Shown here: one piece after another, positions 53,058-62,434 of the stretch | How positions within the stretch are numbered: the first letter of the stretch is position 1 | How the letters are laid out: every line of letters starts with the position of its first letter | Origin: Wocania_A spongiicola | GTDB taxonomy: Bacteria > Bacteroidota > Bacteroidia > Flavobacteriales > Flavobacteriaceae | DNA: 64,000 nucleotides | Assembly (NCBI RefSeq): GCF_023502325.1 | Contig: NZ_JAMFLZ010000002.1 | Coordinates: 558,001-622,000 of the forward strand | Reading direction: 5' to 3' | Program-made: the position numbers and the translations under genes | The notes under the pieces: generated by a model | Told to the model about the DNA's origin: nothing | Database searches by the model: none | The model's input: the letters and a program-made list of their open reading frames with translations, nothing else

Positions 53058-53951
53058 TTGAACAAAGCAATAAAAGAGGATTGGTTATATACGATATCCC
53101 CAAATACAAAATTGATAAATTTCAATTTTAAAGAAATTTGGAGATATAAAGACTTACTTTTTCTATTTGTAAAGCGCGATGTAGTAACCTTATATAAACA
53201 AACAATTTTAGGCCCGTTGTGGTATTTTATTCAACCGCTATTTACATCAGTAATTTTTACTTTAGTTTTTAATAATATAGCGAATATTTCCACAGGTAAT
53301 GGAATACCTTCATTTTTATTCAACCTTGCAGGAATAACATCTTGGAACTATTTTAAAGATTGTTTATCTGGTACAAGTGATACGTTTAAAAAAAACCAAA
53401 ATATTTTTGGTAAAGTTTATTTTCCACGTGTTATAATGCCGTTATCAGTAGTTATATCAAATTTAATTAAGTTTGGTATTCAGCTTTTAGTTTTTGCTGT
53501 TTTTTACATTTATTTTGTGTTTTTTACAAATCAAGCTTTCAGCCTAAAAGTAAGTTCAACATTAGTTTTATTGCCTTTTTTGATATTTATTATGGGAATT
53601 TTAGGGCTAGGTTTTGGAATGATAATTTCTTCAATGACTACAAAATATAGGGACTTATCGTTTTTAGTAACTTTTGGTATTCAATTATTAATGTATGGTT
53701 CGGCAGTAATGTATCCATTAGATTTAATTAAGCAAAAAGTACAAGATGATAGTATACCTAAAATTGCTGGAAACTTAATAGAATATAACCCGATTACAAC
53801 AGTTGTTGAAGCTTTTAGAAATATAACACTTGGAACTGGAGATTTTTCTGTATATAAAATTATTTATGCGATAAGCATAAGTATTCTTGTTTTTTTAATA
53901 GGTTTAGTTATTTTTAATAAAACCGAAAAAAGCTTTATTGATACAGTATGA
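53058..53951 (+). CDS. ABC-2 type polysaccharide export permease, Wzm-like
   Basis: 297 residues starting at a TTG (53058); no ATG fits the family N-terminus. About six membrane segments. KRDVVTLYKQTILGPLWYFIQPL is the typical amphipathic entry of O-antigen/teichoic-acid exporters. It pairs with the ATPase whose start overlaps its last codons by 4 bp. It moves lipid-linked polysaccharide across the inner membrane. Confidence 0.9.
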   Translation: MNKAIKEDWLYTISPNTKLINFNFKEIWRYKDLLFLFVKRDVVTLYKQTILGPLWYFIQPLFTSVIFTLVFNNIANISTGNGIPSFLFNLAGITSWNYFKDCLSGTSDTFKKNQNIFGKVYFPRVIMPLSVVISNLIKFGIQLLVFAVFYIYFVFFTNQAFSLKVSSTLVLLPFLIFIMGILGLGFGMIISSMTTKYRDLSFLVTFGIQLLMYGSAVMYPLDLIKQKVQDDSIPKIAGNLIEYNPITTVVEAFRNITLGTGDFSVYKIIYAISISILVFLIGLVIFNKTEKSFIDTV

Positions 53952-55222
53952 TTGAAAATAAAGTTATATTAAAAGCAAAAAATATTTCTAAGCAATACCG
54001 CTTAGGTGTAGTTGGTACAGGCACGATTAGCCATGATTTAAATAGATGGTGGAGTAAGTTGCGTGGTAAAGAAGATCCTTATTTAAAAGTAGGAGAATCT
54101 AATGATAGAAGTGTTAAAGGAGAGTCACAGTATGTTTGGGCCTTACAAGACATTAATTTTGAAGTAAAAAAGGGAGACGTTTTAGGTATTATTGGAAAAA
54201 ATGGTGCAGGAAAATCCACATTATTAAAAATATTATCTAAAGTTACTGGGCCAACAACAGGAGAAATAAAAACCAAAGGACGTATTGCTTCTCTATTAGA
54301 AGTTGGAACAGGTTTTCATCCTGAAATGACAGGTAGAGAAAACATTTATTTAAATGGAGCTATTTTAGGAATGACTAAAAAAGAAATTGCTTCAAAAATT
54401 AATGAAATAATAGAATTTTCAGGATGTAAAAGGTATATAGACACACCAGTGAAAAGATACTCTTCCGGCATGACAGTTAGGTTAGCTTTTGCAGTTGCAG
54501 CACATTTAGAACCAGAAATTTTAGTGATTGATGAGGTTTTAGCTGTTGGCGATGCTGAATTTCAAAAGAAAGCCATTGGTAAAATGCAAAGTATTAGTCA
54601 GAGTGATGGAAGAACAGTGTTGTTTGTAAGTCATAATATGGCAGCTGTAAAAAGCTTATGTAGTAATGCTATTGTTTTGGAACATGGTAAAGTAGTTTAT
54701 AGAGGAAGCTCTGAAAATGCAGTTGATTATTACTTAAATGAGAGTGCTTTTAGTAATGAAAATAGCGGTGTAGTTTCTTTTGAAAATAAAGAACAGCAAA
54801 CCCAAATTACTCGTGTAGAAACATTAAAGTCTGATAATAGTGGTGCTAGTAATTTTTTAATGGGCGAACCGATTAAAATTAAAATTAGTGTAATTAATAA
54901 AACTAAGTTAAATAGAGTAAAAGCTAGTATTATTATAACTTCTGCAAACGGTATTAAAATTTTTGCCTTACGTTCAAATGAAATGACAAACGAAATGTTT
55001 TCAGCTAATGATGATTTTACTTTTATAGTATCAATAAATAGTTTAAAATTAATGCCTAATAATTATTTTTTAACAATTGCATTAGCTGCAAGCGACAATA
55101 CTATTGAAATACTTGAACAATGTATTTCTTTCGCTGTTGTTGAGAATGATGTATATAAGACTGGAAGAATTCCTAAAGGAAAATTGATAACTTATTCAAA
55201 TGCTACATGGGAGTTAAATTGA
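53948..55222 (+). CDS. ABC polysaccharide export ATPase with carbohydrate-binding tail, Wzt-like
   Basis: 424 residues. Residues 1-260 are the ATPase: Walker A GIIGKNGAGKSTLLKIL, signature YSSGMTVRLAFAVAA and Walker B ILVIDEVLAVGDAEF. Residues about 270-424 form the beta-sandwich Wzt C-terminal domain that, in O9a-type systems, reads the modified chain end. Presence of this domain implies export of a finished, capped chain. It overlaps the permease gene before it and the acyltransferase gene after it by 4 and 16 bp. Confidence 0.92.
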   Translation: MIENKVILKAKNISKQYRLGVVGTGTISHDLNRWWSKLRGKEDPYLKVGESNDRSVKGESQYVWALQDINFEVKKGDVLGIIGKNGAGKSTLLKILSKVTGPTTGEIKTKGRIASLLEVGTGFHPEMTGRENIYLNGAILGMTKKEIASKINEIIEFSGCKRYIDTPVKRYSSGMTVRLAFAVAAHLEPEILVIDEVLAVGDAEFQKKAIGKMQSISQSDGRTVLFVSHNMAAVKSLCSNAIVLEHGKVVYRGSSENAVDYYLNESAFSNENSGVVSFENKEQQTQITRVETLKSDNSGASNFLMGEPIKIKISVINKTKLNRVKASIIITSANGIKIFALRSNEMTNEMFSANDDFTFIVSINSLKLMPNNYFLTIALAASDNTIEILEQCISFAVVENDVYKTGRIPKGKLITYSNATWELN

Positions 55223-55794
55223 GTTTTAGAAATTTTATTATTAAGAGGTTAAAAGCTTTATTAGTAGAGAAAACACCAGTTTTAATAACATCAAAAGATA
55301 GAATAATTGTTGGTGCTAATTCGTATCATAATGGAAATTTTGCTATTCGTGGCGGTGGTTGCAAAGTAAAAATTGGATCATATTGTGCTATTGGCAAAGA
55401 TGTGAAATTAATACTCAATAATCACGAAACAAGTTTTGCTTCTATGCAATATTCTTTTTATAAAAAATATTTTAACAAATCACCATTTAAAAAAACAAAA
55501 CCAGATTTTTCAATTATTATTGGTAGCGATGTTTGGATAGGGGATAGTGTGATAATTCTACCTAATGTTACAATTGGTCATGGGGCAGTTATTGGAGCAG
55601 GAAGCATAGTAACTAAAAACATTGAACCATTTACGGTGGTTGCTGGAAATCCGGCAAAAGAAATTAAAAAAAGGTTTAATGAAAATATTATTGATGAGCT
55701 GTTGAAATCTGAATGGTGGAATTGGGATTTGTCTGAAATAAAAGAAAACGAAGAATTTTTCTTTAAAAATTTAAATAATCACAATGGCTATTAG
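55207..55794 (+). CDS. Hexapeptide-repeat acyltransferase
   Basis: 195 residues. A left-handed beta-helix is indicated by repeated hexads (VKIGSYCAIGKDVKLIL, IIIGSDVWIGDSVIILP, VTIGHGAVIGAGSIVTKNI, PFTVVAGNPAKEI), as in the maltose/galactoside O-acetyltransferase and VatD family. It probably O-acetylates a sugar of the polysaccharide. The ATG at 55207 overlaps the ATPase gene by 16 bp; a TTG at 55219, overlapping the stop codon, is an alternative start. Confidence 0.9.
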   Translation: MGVKLSFRNFIIKRLKALLVEKTPVLITSKDRIIVGANSYHNGNFAIRGGGCKVKIGSYCAIGKDVKLILNNHETSFASMQYSFYKKYFNKSPFKKTKPDFSIIIGSDVWIGDSVIILPNVTIGHGAVIGAGSIVTKNIEPFTVVAGNPAKEIKKRFNENIIDELLKSEWWNWDLSEIKENEEFFFKNLNNHNGY

Positions 55795-56596
55795 ACTTTA
55801 TTGGTGGCATGAAAAACGAGCAAGTGGTGATGAAAATTATGGAGATTTACTATCGCAATTTCTTGTTGAAAAAATATCCAAGCAAAAGGTTATAGCAATA
55901 AAGCATCCCGCAAAAGGCTTGCACAAATACTTTTTTAAGCATTATGTAACTATTGGGAGCATAATTTCTTCAGCAACAAAAAACTCAATTGTTTGGGGAA
56001 GCGGCATTATTAAAAAAGATGAAAAAGTTAGAGATGCAAGATTTGTAGCTGTTAGAGGTCCGCAAACTAGAAAGCGAGTTTTAGACTTAGGCTTTTCTTG
56101 CCCAGAAGTTTACGGAGACCCAGCAATTTTATTACCAGAGTATTATAATAAAGAAATTAAAAAGACTTTTGAAATTGGCATTATTCCTCATTATGTAGAT
56201 TATCAAGCAGTAAATGAAATTTTTAAAAATGAAAAACGTGTAAAAGTAATTAATTTACTTACTAAAGATATAAAGAAAACCACTGATGAAATTTTAGAAT
56301 GCAAACAAATTATTTCATCATCTTTGCATGGCGTAATTGTGTCGCAGGCTTATAGAATACCTTCGCTTTGGATAAAATTTTCAAATAAACTTTCTGGAGA
56401 TAATATTAAATTTTATGATTATTTTGAGTCAATGAATATTGAATTTATGGGTGAAGATTTTATTGAACCAAAAAACTTAAATTTCAACTTACTAAAACAA
56501 AAACTAGAAAAAAACAAGTCGGTTTTACTACAAGATGAAAATATCTTGGAATTAAGAAAAAAGGAGCTTCTTAAAAGCTGCCCTTTTGCAACATGA
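55784..56596 (+). CDS. Polysaccharide pyruvyltransferase family protein
   Basis: 270 residues. The family hallmarks are an N-terminal ENYGDLLSQFLVEKIS (pocket for the acceptor), GSIISSATKNSIVWGSGII, FVAVRGPQTRKRVLDLG ... GDPAILLPEYY, and IISSSLHGVIVSQAYRIPSLW. It probably adds a pyruvate ketal from PEP to a sugar, giving negative charge. Its start overlaps the acyltransferase by 11 bp and its end overlaps the next gene by 4 bp. Confidence 0.9.
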   Translation: MAIRLYWWHEKRASGDENYGDLLSQFLVEKISKQKVIAIKHPAKGLHKYFFKHYVTIGSIISSATKNSIVWGSGIIKKDEKVRDARFVAVRGPQTRKRVLDLGFSCPEVYGDPAILLPEYYNKEIKKTFEIGIIPHYVDYQAVNEIFKNEKRVKVINLLTKDIKKTTDEILECKQIISSSLHGVIVSQAYRIPSLWIKFSNKLSGDNIKFYDYFESMNIEFMGEDFIEPKNLNFNLLKQKLEKNKSVLLQDENILELRKKELLKSCPFAT

Positions 56597-57621
56597 GAAA
56601 AGGCGAAAACATATCAAAGGATAAACTATTAAACATCGAACCTTGTTCGCACAGAGTTATAATGCCTTTATATATACCAAATGAAGAAGGTTATTATAAA
56701 GAGTCTTTTGAAATTTTTGAAATGTGTTTGTTTTCAATTCTTAAAACCGCTATTTCACCAATAAAAGTTTCAGTAATAAGTGGTGGAAGCTGTACAAATG
56801 TTCATGCAAAATTAATTAAGTTATATAAAGAAAAGCATATTGATGAACTAGTTTTAGAAAGAGATAATATTGGTAAAATTAACTGTATATTAAAAGCTCT
56901 TAGAACAGCAAACGAGCGTTTAATAACAATTACAGACTCTGATGTTTTATTTTTAAACAATTGGGAAAATGAAGTATTAAACGTTTTTAAAACGTTTCCA
57001 AAAGCAGGAATGGTTTGTCCAGTTCCAGTTTTCCGTACACATTTAAGATTAACTAGTAATATTTGGATGCGTAATTTATTTTCAAATAAATTAAAGTTTA
57101 CCTCCGTTAAAAACCCTGAAGCTATGACACGTTTTGCTAATAGTATTGGTTGGCCATGGTTAGATATCAAATATAAAGATGTTATTGCAACTCTAAAAGG
57201 AAAAAACAACATGATTGCAGTTGTTGGTGCTTCACATTTTGTAGGTACATATAAGCGCGAAGTTTTTAATAAACTACCTAACAAAAACAGTATTTATGTT
57301 CTAGGTGGTGATAGCGAATTTAAATATAATGATGAACCTGTTTTAAAAATGGGCGGATTTAGATTATCTACAAATGATAATTATGCGTATCATATGGGAA
57401 ATATTTTAGAACCTTGGATGGAAGAAATTTATAGTAACTTAAAAACCCAGTCTAATGTTTATCAAGATTTCAAAGAATTAAAGATTTTAAAATCAAATAT
57501 AGTAGATTACTTCATATCTGAAAAAATATTTAAAAAACTATTCACAATAAAAGCCTTTAAAAAAAGGGTTTTTAAAATGAAAGGATTGAATAAAGAACAA
57601 ATTAAAAATTACTTATCATAG
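56593..57621 (+). CDS. Glycosyltransferase, GT-A fold (family 2-like)
   Basis: 342 residues. An acidic TDSDVLFLNNWENE motif (DxD-like, about 114-127) follows a nucleotide-binding first half, as in GT2-type transferases. The donor and acceptor are not readable. It lacks membrane segments. It overlaps the pyruvyltransferase gene by 4 bp and abuts the next gene. Confidence 0.78.
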   Translation: MRKGENISKDKLLNIEPCSHRVIMPLYIPNEEGYYKESFEIFEMCLFSILKTAISPIKVSVISGGSCTNVHAKLIKLYKEKHIDELVLERDNIGKINCILKALRTANERLITITDSDVLFLNNWENEVLNVFKTFPKAGMVCPVPVFRTHLRLTSNIWMRNLFSNKLKFTSVKNPEAMTRFANSIGWPWLDIKYKDVIATLKGKNNMIAVVGASHFVGTYKREVFNKLPNKNSIYVLGGDSEFKYNDEPVLKMGGFRLSTNDNYAYHMGNILEPWMEEIYSNLKTQSNVYQDFKELKILKSNIVDYFISEKIFKKLFTIKAFKKRVFKMKGLNKEQIKNYLS

Positions 57622-58689
57622 TTGATAACCGTAGCGCTTACATATCGTAATAGAGATTTGCAAATAGTAGAAAACTGCTTAGATAGTTTTCAAAATCAAA
57701 CAAACACCAAGTTTATAGTTGTTTTAGTTGATTATGGAAGTGTAGAAACTTGTAAAAATAAATTATCAATATTAGTTTCTAAGTATAGTTTTGTAAAATT
57801 AATTCAATGTAAAACACAACAGCAATTATGGTGTAAATCTAGAGCTATAAACATTGTTTTAAAACCATGTGAAACAGTTTCATTTTTTGTTGGAGATATA
57901 GATATGATATATCATCCAAATTTTATTAAAACGCTATTTAATTTGCAAAGTAAAAAAGACTTCTCATATTTTCAAGTTGGATTTTTATCTGAAGCTGAAT
58001 CTAAAACTAAACAGGCTTTTAACAATTATAAGATAAGTTTTAAATCGACTGAAGAAGCAACAGGAATGACGTTGTATAATACTAATGTTTTAAAGTCAAT
58101 AAATGGTTACGATGAGTTTTATCATGGTTGGGGAACAGAAGATACTGATGTACATGTAAGATTAAAACAAGCAGGCTTTAATATGAGTTTTTATACAGAT
58201 AAGGTTTTAATGCTGCATCAATGGCATCCAAAAAACTATAGAAAAAAAAATGACATTACACCTTTTCACACCACATTAGAACAAATAAATCATGAATATC
58301 TAAAGTTAAAGCAACAAACAAAAAGTATAAAGGAAAATTTGAATTTTTCTTGGGGAAATTATAATGATGCAGATTATGATGATTTAAATAAAATAGACTT
58401 TTCATTTAAATTAACTAATAAAGAATCAGAAATTAAAGCTTTTATAAATAATGTATTATTAGCAAAAAGTAATAAAATAATTCAAGTTAATATTAGCGAG
58501 CATGAAGCTTATAAATCATTAAAGCAAGCAATTAAAAGCTTAGTCGGAAAAAAAACAATTCAATTTTTAGAAATGCAAAGGATTAATAATATGCTTCTAG
58601 AAGCAATTATTAGTAACTTAAGAGATAAACCGTATAATTTTCAATACCATATAAAGAATCAAACCATTAGTTTGACAATTAAGTTGTAA
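57622..58689 (+). CDS. Glycosyltransferase, GT-A fold with GT7-type C-terminal motif
   Basis: 355 residues starting at a TTG immediately after the previous stop. MITVALTYRNRDLQIVENCLDSF is the GT2 opening; VGDIDMIYHPNF is the DxD metal site (about 93). GYDEFYHGWGTEDTDVHVRL is the Glyco_transf_7C/galactosyltransferase-type motif, in which Glu/Asp of GTED helps catalysis. The C-terminal 120 residues have no known domain. Sugar specificity unknown. Confidence 0.85.
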   Translation: MITVALTYRNRDLQIVENCLDSFQNQTNTKFIVVLVDYGSVETCKNKLSILVSKYSFVKLIQCKTQQQLWCKSRAINIVLKPCETVSFFVGDIDMIYHPNFIKTLFNLQSKKDFSYFQVGFLSEAESKTKQAFNNYKISFKSTEEATGMTLYNTNVLKSINGYDEFYHGWGTEDTDVHVRLKQAGFNMSFYTDKVLMLHQWHPKNYRKKNDITPFHTTLEQINHEYLKLKQQTKSIKENLNFSWGNYNDADYDDLNKIDFSFKLTNKESEIKAFINNVLLAKSNKIIQVNISEHEAYKSLKQAIKSLVGKKTIQFLEMQRINNMLLEAIISNLRDKPYNFQYHIKNQTISLTIKL

Positions 58690-58694
58690 TATAT

Positions 58695-59846
58695 ATGAAA
58701 ATACTTTTGGTGTCTATGAATTCCATTCATTTTGTACGATGGACTGAGCAACTTAAAAATGCAGGGCACGATGTGTATTGGTTTAATATTTTAGATGGAA
58801 ATAAAGCTGCACGCTTACCTTGGGTAAAACAAATTACAGGTTGGAAACAAAAATACCCAAAATTAAAGGGCAGACATTTTTTTAAAAAGAATTTACCTTT
58901 TTTTTATAAGAAGTTTAGTTTTTTAATTGAACATAACACAGTAAAAGCATTTGAAAAAGTTATTGAAAATGTAAAACCAGATGTTGTGCATAGCATTGTA
59001 TTATATATTTCTTGTACACCTATTTTGCATGTAATGCAAAAGCATTATAATTTACCTTGGATATATTCCTCATGGGGAAGCGATTTGTATTATTATAGAA
59101 GTGTACCAAAATTTAAACGTGATATTTTAAAAGTTTTACCTAGAGTAAATTATTTAATTACAGATTGCAAACGCGATATTGAAATTGCAATAGAATTGGG
59201 TTTTAAGGGAAATGTATTAGGAACATTTCCAGGAGGAGGAGGTTTTAATTATAGTGAGTTTGATGCATATATAAAACCCGTTTTAGAACGAAAGGTAATT
59301 TTAGTAAAGGGGTATCAGGGGCGTTCTGGTAAAGCAATAGAAGTTTTAAAAGCATTGCAGCTTATATCATATAAAATTAAAAGTTATAATGTTATTGTTT
59401 TTGGTGCTGATGATGAGGTGGAAGTATTTATAGAGAAAGAAAATTTATCTAACAATTTGAATATTAAATGGTTGTCTAGACAAGATTTTTTACCTCATAA
59501 TGAAATTTTAAAGCTTATGGGTGGGGCTTTGATATATATTGGGAATAGTGATTCTGATGGTATGCCAAATACACTTTTAGAAGCTATAGCACAAGGTTCT
59601 TTTCCAATACAATCGAATCCTGGAAATGCTTCATCAGAAGTTATAACTCATAACAAAAACGGGTTGCTAATCGAAGATTGCAATGATGTAAATGCTATTA
59701 GTGAATTAATTTTAAATGCTTTAGAAGATCGTAAATTGATTGAAAAAGCATTTCAAATAAATCAAAATAAAGTAAAGCCTCAATTTGAAAGGGCACTAAT
59801 AAAAACAAAAGTTTTAGAAGCCTACAATAGTATTAAAGCAAATTAA
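58695..59846 (+). CDS. Glycosyltransferase family 4-like, GT-B fold
   Basis: 383 residues. An N-terminal Rossmann half (KILLVSMNSIHFVRWTEQL ... PDVVHSIVLYIS) and C-terminal donor domain (VLKALQLISYKIKSYNVIVFG, YIGNSDSDGMPNTLLEAIAQGSFPI, the latter the E-x7-E-like site) are those of GT4 enzymes. Short intervals of 5 bp before and a 14-bp tail overlap with the opposing gene after. It likely adds a sugar to the growing polysaccharide. Confidence 0.88.
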   Translation: MKILLVSMNSIHFVRWTEQLKNAGHDVYWFNILDGNKAARLPWVKQITGWKQKYPKLKGRHFFKKNLPFFYKKFSFLIEHNTVKAFEKVIENVKPDVVHSIVLYISCTPILHVMQKHYNLPWIYSSWGSDLYYYRSVPKFKRDILKVLPRVNYLITDCKRDIEIAIELGFKGNVLGTFPGGGGFNYSEFDAYIKPVLERKVILVKGYQGRSGKAIEVLKALQLISYKIKSYNVIVFGADDEVEVFIEKENLSNNLNIKWLSRQDFLPHNEILKLMGGALIYIGNSDSDGMPNTLLEAIAQGSFPIQSNPGNASSEVITHNKNGLLIEDCNDVNAISELILNALEDRKLIEKAFQINQNKVKPQFERALIKTKVLEAYNSIKAN

Positions 59847-61149
59847 TTCCTTTTAAGTATCCTTTTAAGAAATCACTTAGCATGTTTCTATCTGTTAAAA
59901 TAAAGTTCAACTGAAAAAATATAAGAATTATATAGTTAAGTTGAAGAAAAACAATCCGTCTTGGAAACCTTAAAAAGGGTTGAAAATATTGAAGTATTTG
60001 ATGGAATAGTAATATGCCTAAATAAATAAAAGACGTATACCAACGTACTTCAATTTTGGTTAAAACAACTAACGATATAAAGAATGTGTGTAACCAAAAA
60101 AAGTTCAAAAATTGATGTGTAAGTCTAAAATTATTGGGAATCAATTTTTTGTATTTAAACCCATAAAAACTAAACATAATTAAGAGTAAAATACCTAAGC
60201 CAAATGATTTCCAATATATATGCCTTATAGAATACCAGAAATCATTAACTAATTCTTTTAAAATCCATTTTGGTTTTTTTGAAACAGTCTCAGCAAAAGA
60301 ATTTGGTAAACTTTTAGTTCCATTTTTAGTAATATAACCTTCAAGTTCACTCCAAGTAACACGAGACCCTTTTTTTATTTTTCCTTCGTAAATATATTGC
60401 TGCGACAAATAATTTTTTTGAATCCAAGTTAGTCCGCTTTTTGGGTTTTTATCAACACTAGAAAGTGTTTTAGTATAGTATAATGATGGAGAATGTAGCA
60501 ATATTCCTATAATTAAGGCCGTTGCCCCAATAATTAATATGTGCTTAATGTTCTTATAAAAAAAGAATATATACCCAGGAATAACTAAAAATGCTAACAT
60601 GCGAGTGCCAATTAATAGCCCAATAATTACCCCAAGTAGAACTAAATTTTTATTAACCTTATTATTGTGAAACATATTGTAAATACAAAAAAAAGAAAGA
60701 ATAATTAATAGGTGGAATAAGCTGTCGTTAATACCTTGCCAGTATATTCTATAGGCTAAAAAGGACCCAATAAAAAGTAGAGCAGAATTAAAGTACATGC
60801 CACTTAGCTTTAATTTATGCTTGCCAAAATTATATAGCAGATATAATGAAAGTATTGTTGCTATTGCAGAAACAATTCTAAACGTAGTTATGGGATTATT
60901 AAATAGAAAATTAAGAGGATACGTAATTAGGTAGAAGACAGGTGAAAAGTTTCCAGAACTCCAAGTGTTAAAAAAGCCATATTTTTCAATATTAGCAAAA
61001 ACATCTAAAAAACTTGCTTCATCACCAATAGGGCTTTTATAGTTTATAAAGATTTGTGTTTTTAAGGCAAAGTGTATAAACGTAGTTATAAAAGCAGTAA
61101 TAAATAGCGCTTTTATAGATGTTAGTTTGTCAAATAAAGTTTTTAGCAT
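59833..61149 (-). CDS. Polytopic membrane protein, probable GT39/ArnT-like glycosyltransferase
   Basis: 438 residues with about ten membrane segments. A periplasmic loop after the first membrane segment has SPIGDEASFLDVF, reminiscent of the acidic catalytic loop of GT-C/Pmt-type mannosyl- and aminoarabinosyltransferases, which use lipid-linked donors. It is the only minus-strand gene in the plus-strand polysaccharide locus; its end overlaps the preceding gene by 14 bp. Its promoter would lie in 61150-61262, back to back with the one for the NeuA-like gene. Confidence 0.7.
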   Translation of the reverse strand: MLKTLFDKLTSIKALFITAFITTFIHFALKTQIFINYKSPIGDEASFLDVFANIEKYGFFNTWSSGNFSPVFYLITYPLNFLFNNPITTFRIVSAIATILSLYLLYNFGKHKLKLSGMYFNSALLFIGSFLAYRIYWQGINDSLFHLLIILSFFCIYNMFHNNKVNKNLVLLGVIIGLLIGTRMLAFLVIPGYIFFFYKNIKHILIIGATALIIGILLHSPSLYYTKTLSSVDKNPKSGLTWIQKNYLSQQYIYEGKIKKGSRVTWSELEGYITKNGTKSLPNSFAETVSKKPKWILKELVNDFWYSIRHIYWKSFGLGILLLIMFSFYGFKYKKLIPNNFRLTHQFLNFFWLHTFFISLVVLTKIEVRWYTSFIYLGILLFHQILQYFQPFLRFPRRIVFLQLNYIILIFFQLNFILTDRNMLSDFLKGYLKGINLL

Positions 61150-61262
61150 TTAACTTTAAAATTAAAGATTTTCAAAAGTAATCAAAAATACCTTTTGCCC
61201 TGTTCTTTGCTGTTTCATCTGAAAAATATGTATTTTAGCATAACTCATAATTTATATATTAA

Positions 61263-62417
61263 ATGAAGAAAATAGGCTTTATACCATTACGAAAAGGATC
61301 TAAGGGTATAGTAAATAAGAACAAGCGTAAAATGCTTGGTAGGCCATTGTTTACTTGGGTTTTAGGTGAGGCTATTTTTTCTAATCTTGATGAGATTTAT
61401 GTTTACACAGATGATCAACTTATTGTAGACTTTATTAAAAAAGAATACCATTGGACTAATAAAGTAAAGGCACTTTTAAGAAGTGAAGAAAGTGCTAATG
61501 ACACTGTTTCGACAGAATATGCTATGTTAGAGTTTTGTGGGTCTATAAATTTTAATTTTGATGTGTTTTGCTTGTTGCAAGCAACATCGCCATTTACTAA
61601 AAGACAAAATATAAATACGTGTTTAGATAAGTTAAATGATGACTATGATTCTGCTTTGACAGTAGTGAAGACACATCGTTTTTTATGGAATGAAGATGGA
61701 AGTCCAATAAATTATAATCCACAAGAAAGGCCACGACGACAAGATTTTGATGGATTATTAGTTGAAAATGGAGCTGTTTATGCAACAACAAAGACAAGTT
61801 TGCAACAAACTAAAAACCGATTAGGTAATAAAGTCGCTATTGTACAAATGGATGAAGAATCATTACACGAAATTGACTCTGAAAAAGACTGGTTAGTAGT
61901 TGAAAGTTTACTTGTAGAGAGACAAAAACGAGAAAGAACCCTAGATAAAATAACACACTTTGTGTTAGATGTTGATGGTGTTTTTACTGATGGAACAATT
62001 ACATATTCAAAAGAAGGGGAATTAACTAAAAATTTCGATATGCGTGATGGTATGGGACTAGAGATTTTAAGACAATATAATGTTGAGGTTTTAGTTATGA
62101 CATCTGAGCAGTCTGAGCTTGTTGCAAAACGTATGCAGAAACTTAAAATAAAAAATGTCTATTTAGGTGTGAAAGATAAATACAGTTTATTGCAGCATAT
62201 TTTAGAAGAGCAAAACCTATCAATAAATAGTTTTGCTTATATTGGTGATGATGTAAACGATTTAACAAATATTTGTAGTGTAGGTTGGTCGTTAGCACCA
62301 AATAACGCAACAAATATAGTAAAGCAACATGCAGATGTAGTGCTTTCTGAAAATTCTGGTGCCGGTGCAATTAGAGAAGCCTGCGATTTTATAATGAATT
62401 ATAATAAACGATTTTAA
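61263..62417 (+). CDS. CMP-nonulosonate cytidylyltransferase fused to KdsC-like HAD phosphatase
   Basis: 384 residues in two parts. Residues 1-218 are an acylneuraminate cytidylyltransferase (IPLRKGSKGIVNKNKRKMLG, FCLLQATSPFTKRQNI, ENGAVYATT). Residues 228-384 are a KdsC-type HAD phosphatase with all catalytic elements: Asp236 and Asp238 (LDVDGVFTDG), Thr280/Ser281, Lys304 or Lys306, and GDDVND (329-333). The first activates a sialic-like acid with CTP; the second could remove a 9-phosphate. A weak -7-like box (TATTTTAG, 61231-61238) lies 24 nt upstream. Next is the NeuB-like gene, 17 bp downstream. Confidence 0.9.
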   Translation: MKKIGFIPLRKGSKGIVNKNKRKMLGRPLFTWVLGEAIFSNLDEIYVYTDDQLIVDFIKKEYHWTNKVKALLRSEESANDTVSTEYAMLEFCGSINFNFDVFCLLQATSPFTKRQNINTCLDKLNDDYDSALTVVKTHRFLWNEDGSPINYNPQERPRRQDFDGLLVENGAVYATTKTSLQQTKNRLGNKVAIVQMDEESLHEIDSEKDWLVVESLLVERQKRERTLDKITHFVLDVDGVFTDGTITYSKEGELTKNFDMRDGMGLEILRQYNVEVLVMTSEQSELVAKRMQKLKIKNVYLGVKDKYSLLQHILEEQNLSINSFAYIGDDVNDLTNICSVGWSLAPNNATNIVKQHADVVLSENSGAGAIREACDFIMNYNKRF

Positions 62418-62434
62418 GCCCTAACTAAAAAATC

